From Candidatus Anaerobutyricum stercoripullorum (lineage in GTDB: Bacteria; Bacillota; Clostridia; Lachnospirales; Lachnospiraceae): a DNA stretch of 6,094 bases. The stretch lies in contig DXEQ01000292.1 in assembly GCA_019114885.1 (NCBI GenBank), forward strand, positions 1-6,094, written 5' to 3'. Below, piece by piece: positions 5,757 to 6,094 of the stretch (its first letter is position 1; the number at the start of each line of letters is the position of its first letter). The translations under genes were made by a program, and so were the position numbers. The notes beneath the pieces are model-generated. The model was given only the letters and a program-made list of their open reading frames with translations, had not been told where the DNA came from and did no database searches.

Positions 5757-5785
5757 TTGACGGGCACTTTCCAATTGGTTACAAT
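5757..5785 (+). promoter_or_regulatory. Promoter of the AAA-ATPase-like gene
   Basis: A -35 TTGACG (5757-5762) and a -10 TACAAT (5780-5785) are 17 bases apart, each one mismatch from consensus, about 70 bases before the start codon at 5856. The spacer contains the palindrome CCAATTGG (5771-5778). It lies about 60 bases after the reductase stop, with no clear terminator between, so some read-through is possible. Confidence 0.7.
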
Positions 5786-5855
5786 TAAGACAGGTGATTC
5801 ACTCTGGAATCGCGGAACATATTGCAGGACACTTTTGCAAAAAGGCGGTGAGTAT

Positions 5856-6094
5856 ATGGCAAGGACGGTAGGAATCGGCATACAGGATTTTGAGAAACTG
5901 AAAAGGGAGAACCTTTTTCTGGTGGATAAGACCATGTTTATCAAAGAATGGTGGGAGAATCAGGATGAGGTAACGCTCATCACCCGGCCGAGACCTTTCG
6001 GAAAGACCTTGAATCTGAGCATGCTGGAATATTTCTTTTCTGTGGAGCACTCTGAATCGGACCTTTTTCAGGGTATGAAGATATGGGAAGAGCA
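5856..6094 (+). CDS. AAA-ATPase-like / DUF1703 (PD-(D/E)XK) protein, 5' part
   Basis: The first 79 codons of a gene that runs off the window. The reading IGIQDFEKLK (7-16), FLVDKTMFIKEWW (21-33), EVTLITRPRPFGKTLNLSML (38-57) and YFFSV (59-63) is the recognisable front of the AAA-ATPase-like family (Pfam AAA-ATPase_like, formerly DUF1703). Full-length members are usually 500-600 residues and end in a PD-(D/E)XK nuclease-like domain. The P-loop of this family is the unusual RPRRFGKT/S; here the fourth residue is Pro (P47), while the Gly-Lys-Thr (49-51) is kept. ATG 5856 follows AAAGGCGGTGAG (5841-5852) and is the only ATG that starts at the family motif; the frame is open upstream without another ATG. 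The role is unknown to me; the family is often present in many copies in gut Clostridia and Bacteroidetes. Whether the gene is intact cannot be seen. Confidence 0.9.
   Translation, partial: MARTVGIGIQDFEKLKRENLFLVDKTMFIKEWWENQDEVTLITRPRPFGKTLNLSMLEYFFSVEHSESDLFQGMKIWEE

Noticed and set aside
5732..6050. Minus-strand open frames opposite the AAA-ATPase-like gene
   Set aside because: The plus-strand reading matches a known family from its first residues, so the opposite frames are shadows.

Overview
The window looks like chromosome from a Gram-positive Clostridia member, most likely a Lachnospiraceae gut-type bacterium. The grounds are strong AGGAGG-type ribosome sites, sigma-A-like TTGACA/TATAAT promoters, moderately GC-rich DNA and the gene families present: a YtrA-type GntR regulator with an ABC transporter, a DUF3592 membrane protein, and an AAA-ATPase-like/PD-(D/E)XK (DUF1703-type) protein. 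The organism call is an inference from family content.

Layout: (1) 90-3629, a compact plus-strand operon. A strong promoter (TTGACA, 17 bp, TATACT) is overlapped by a perfect 10-bp inverted repeat. It is followed by a 145-aa YtrA-subfamily GntR repressor, a 299-aa ABC ATPase and a 713-aa permease. The genes overlap by 8 and 26 bases, so they are almost certainly co-translated. The operator core has the half-sites and the 13-bp gap I recall for Bacillus subtilis YtrA, so self-repression of the operon is the natural reading. The permease carries about 340 extra C-terminal residues that the positive-inside rule places outside the cell. (2) 3630-4034, a stretch with no credible gene. It starts with a 60-bp tandem repeat (two full copies plus 25 bp) directly after the permease stop, followed by inverted repeats. 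(3) 4035-4124 (minus), the last 29 codons of an XRE/Cro-C1 helix-turn-helix regulator without its front part, a gene remnant. (4) 4127-4632 (minus), a one-gene unit: promoter, 5' leader with a hairpin, DUF3592 protein, and a 13-bp-stem terminator that overlaps the end of the coding region. (5) 4723-5697 (plus), a complete ketopantoate-reductase-family (PanE/ApbA) enzyme, transcribed divergently from the DUF3592 gene. (6) 5757-6094 (plus), a promoter and the first 79 codons of an AAA-ATPase-like/DUF1703 protein that runs off the window.

I see no clearly new defence or mobile system. The most rewarding items are the exact YtrA-type operator with its reduced three-gene ABC operon and large extracytoplasmic domain, the 60-bp repeat block, and the decayed XRE gene abutting a terminator.
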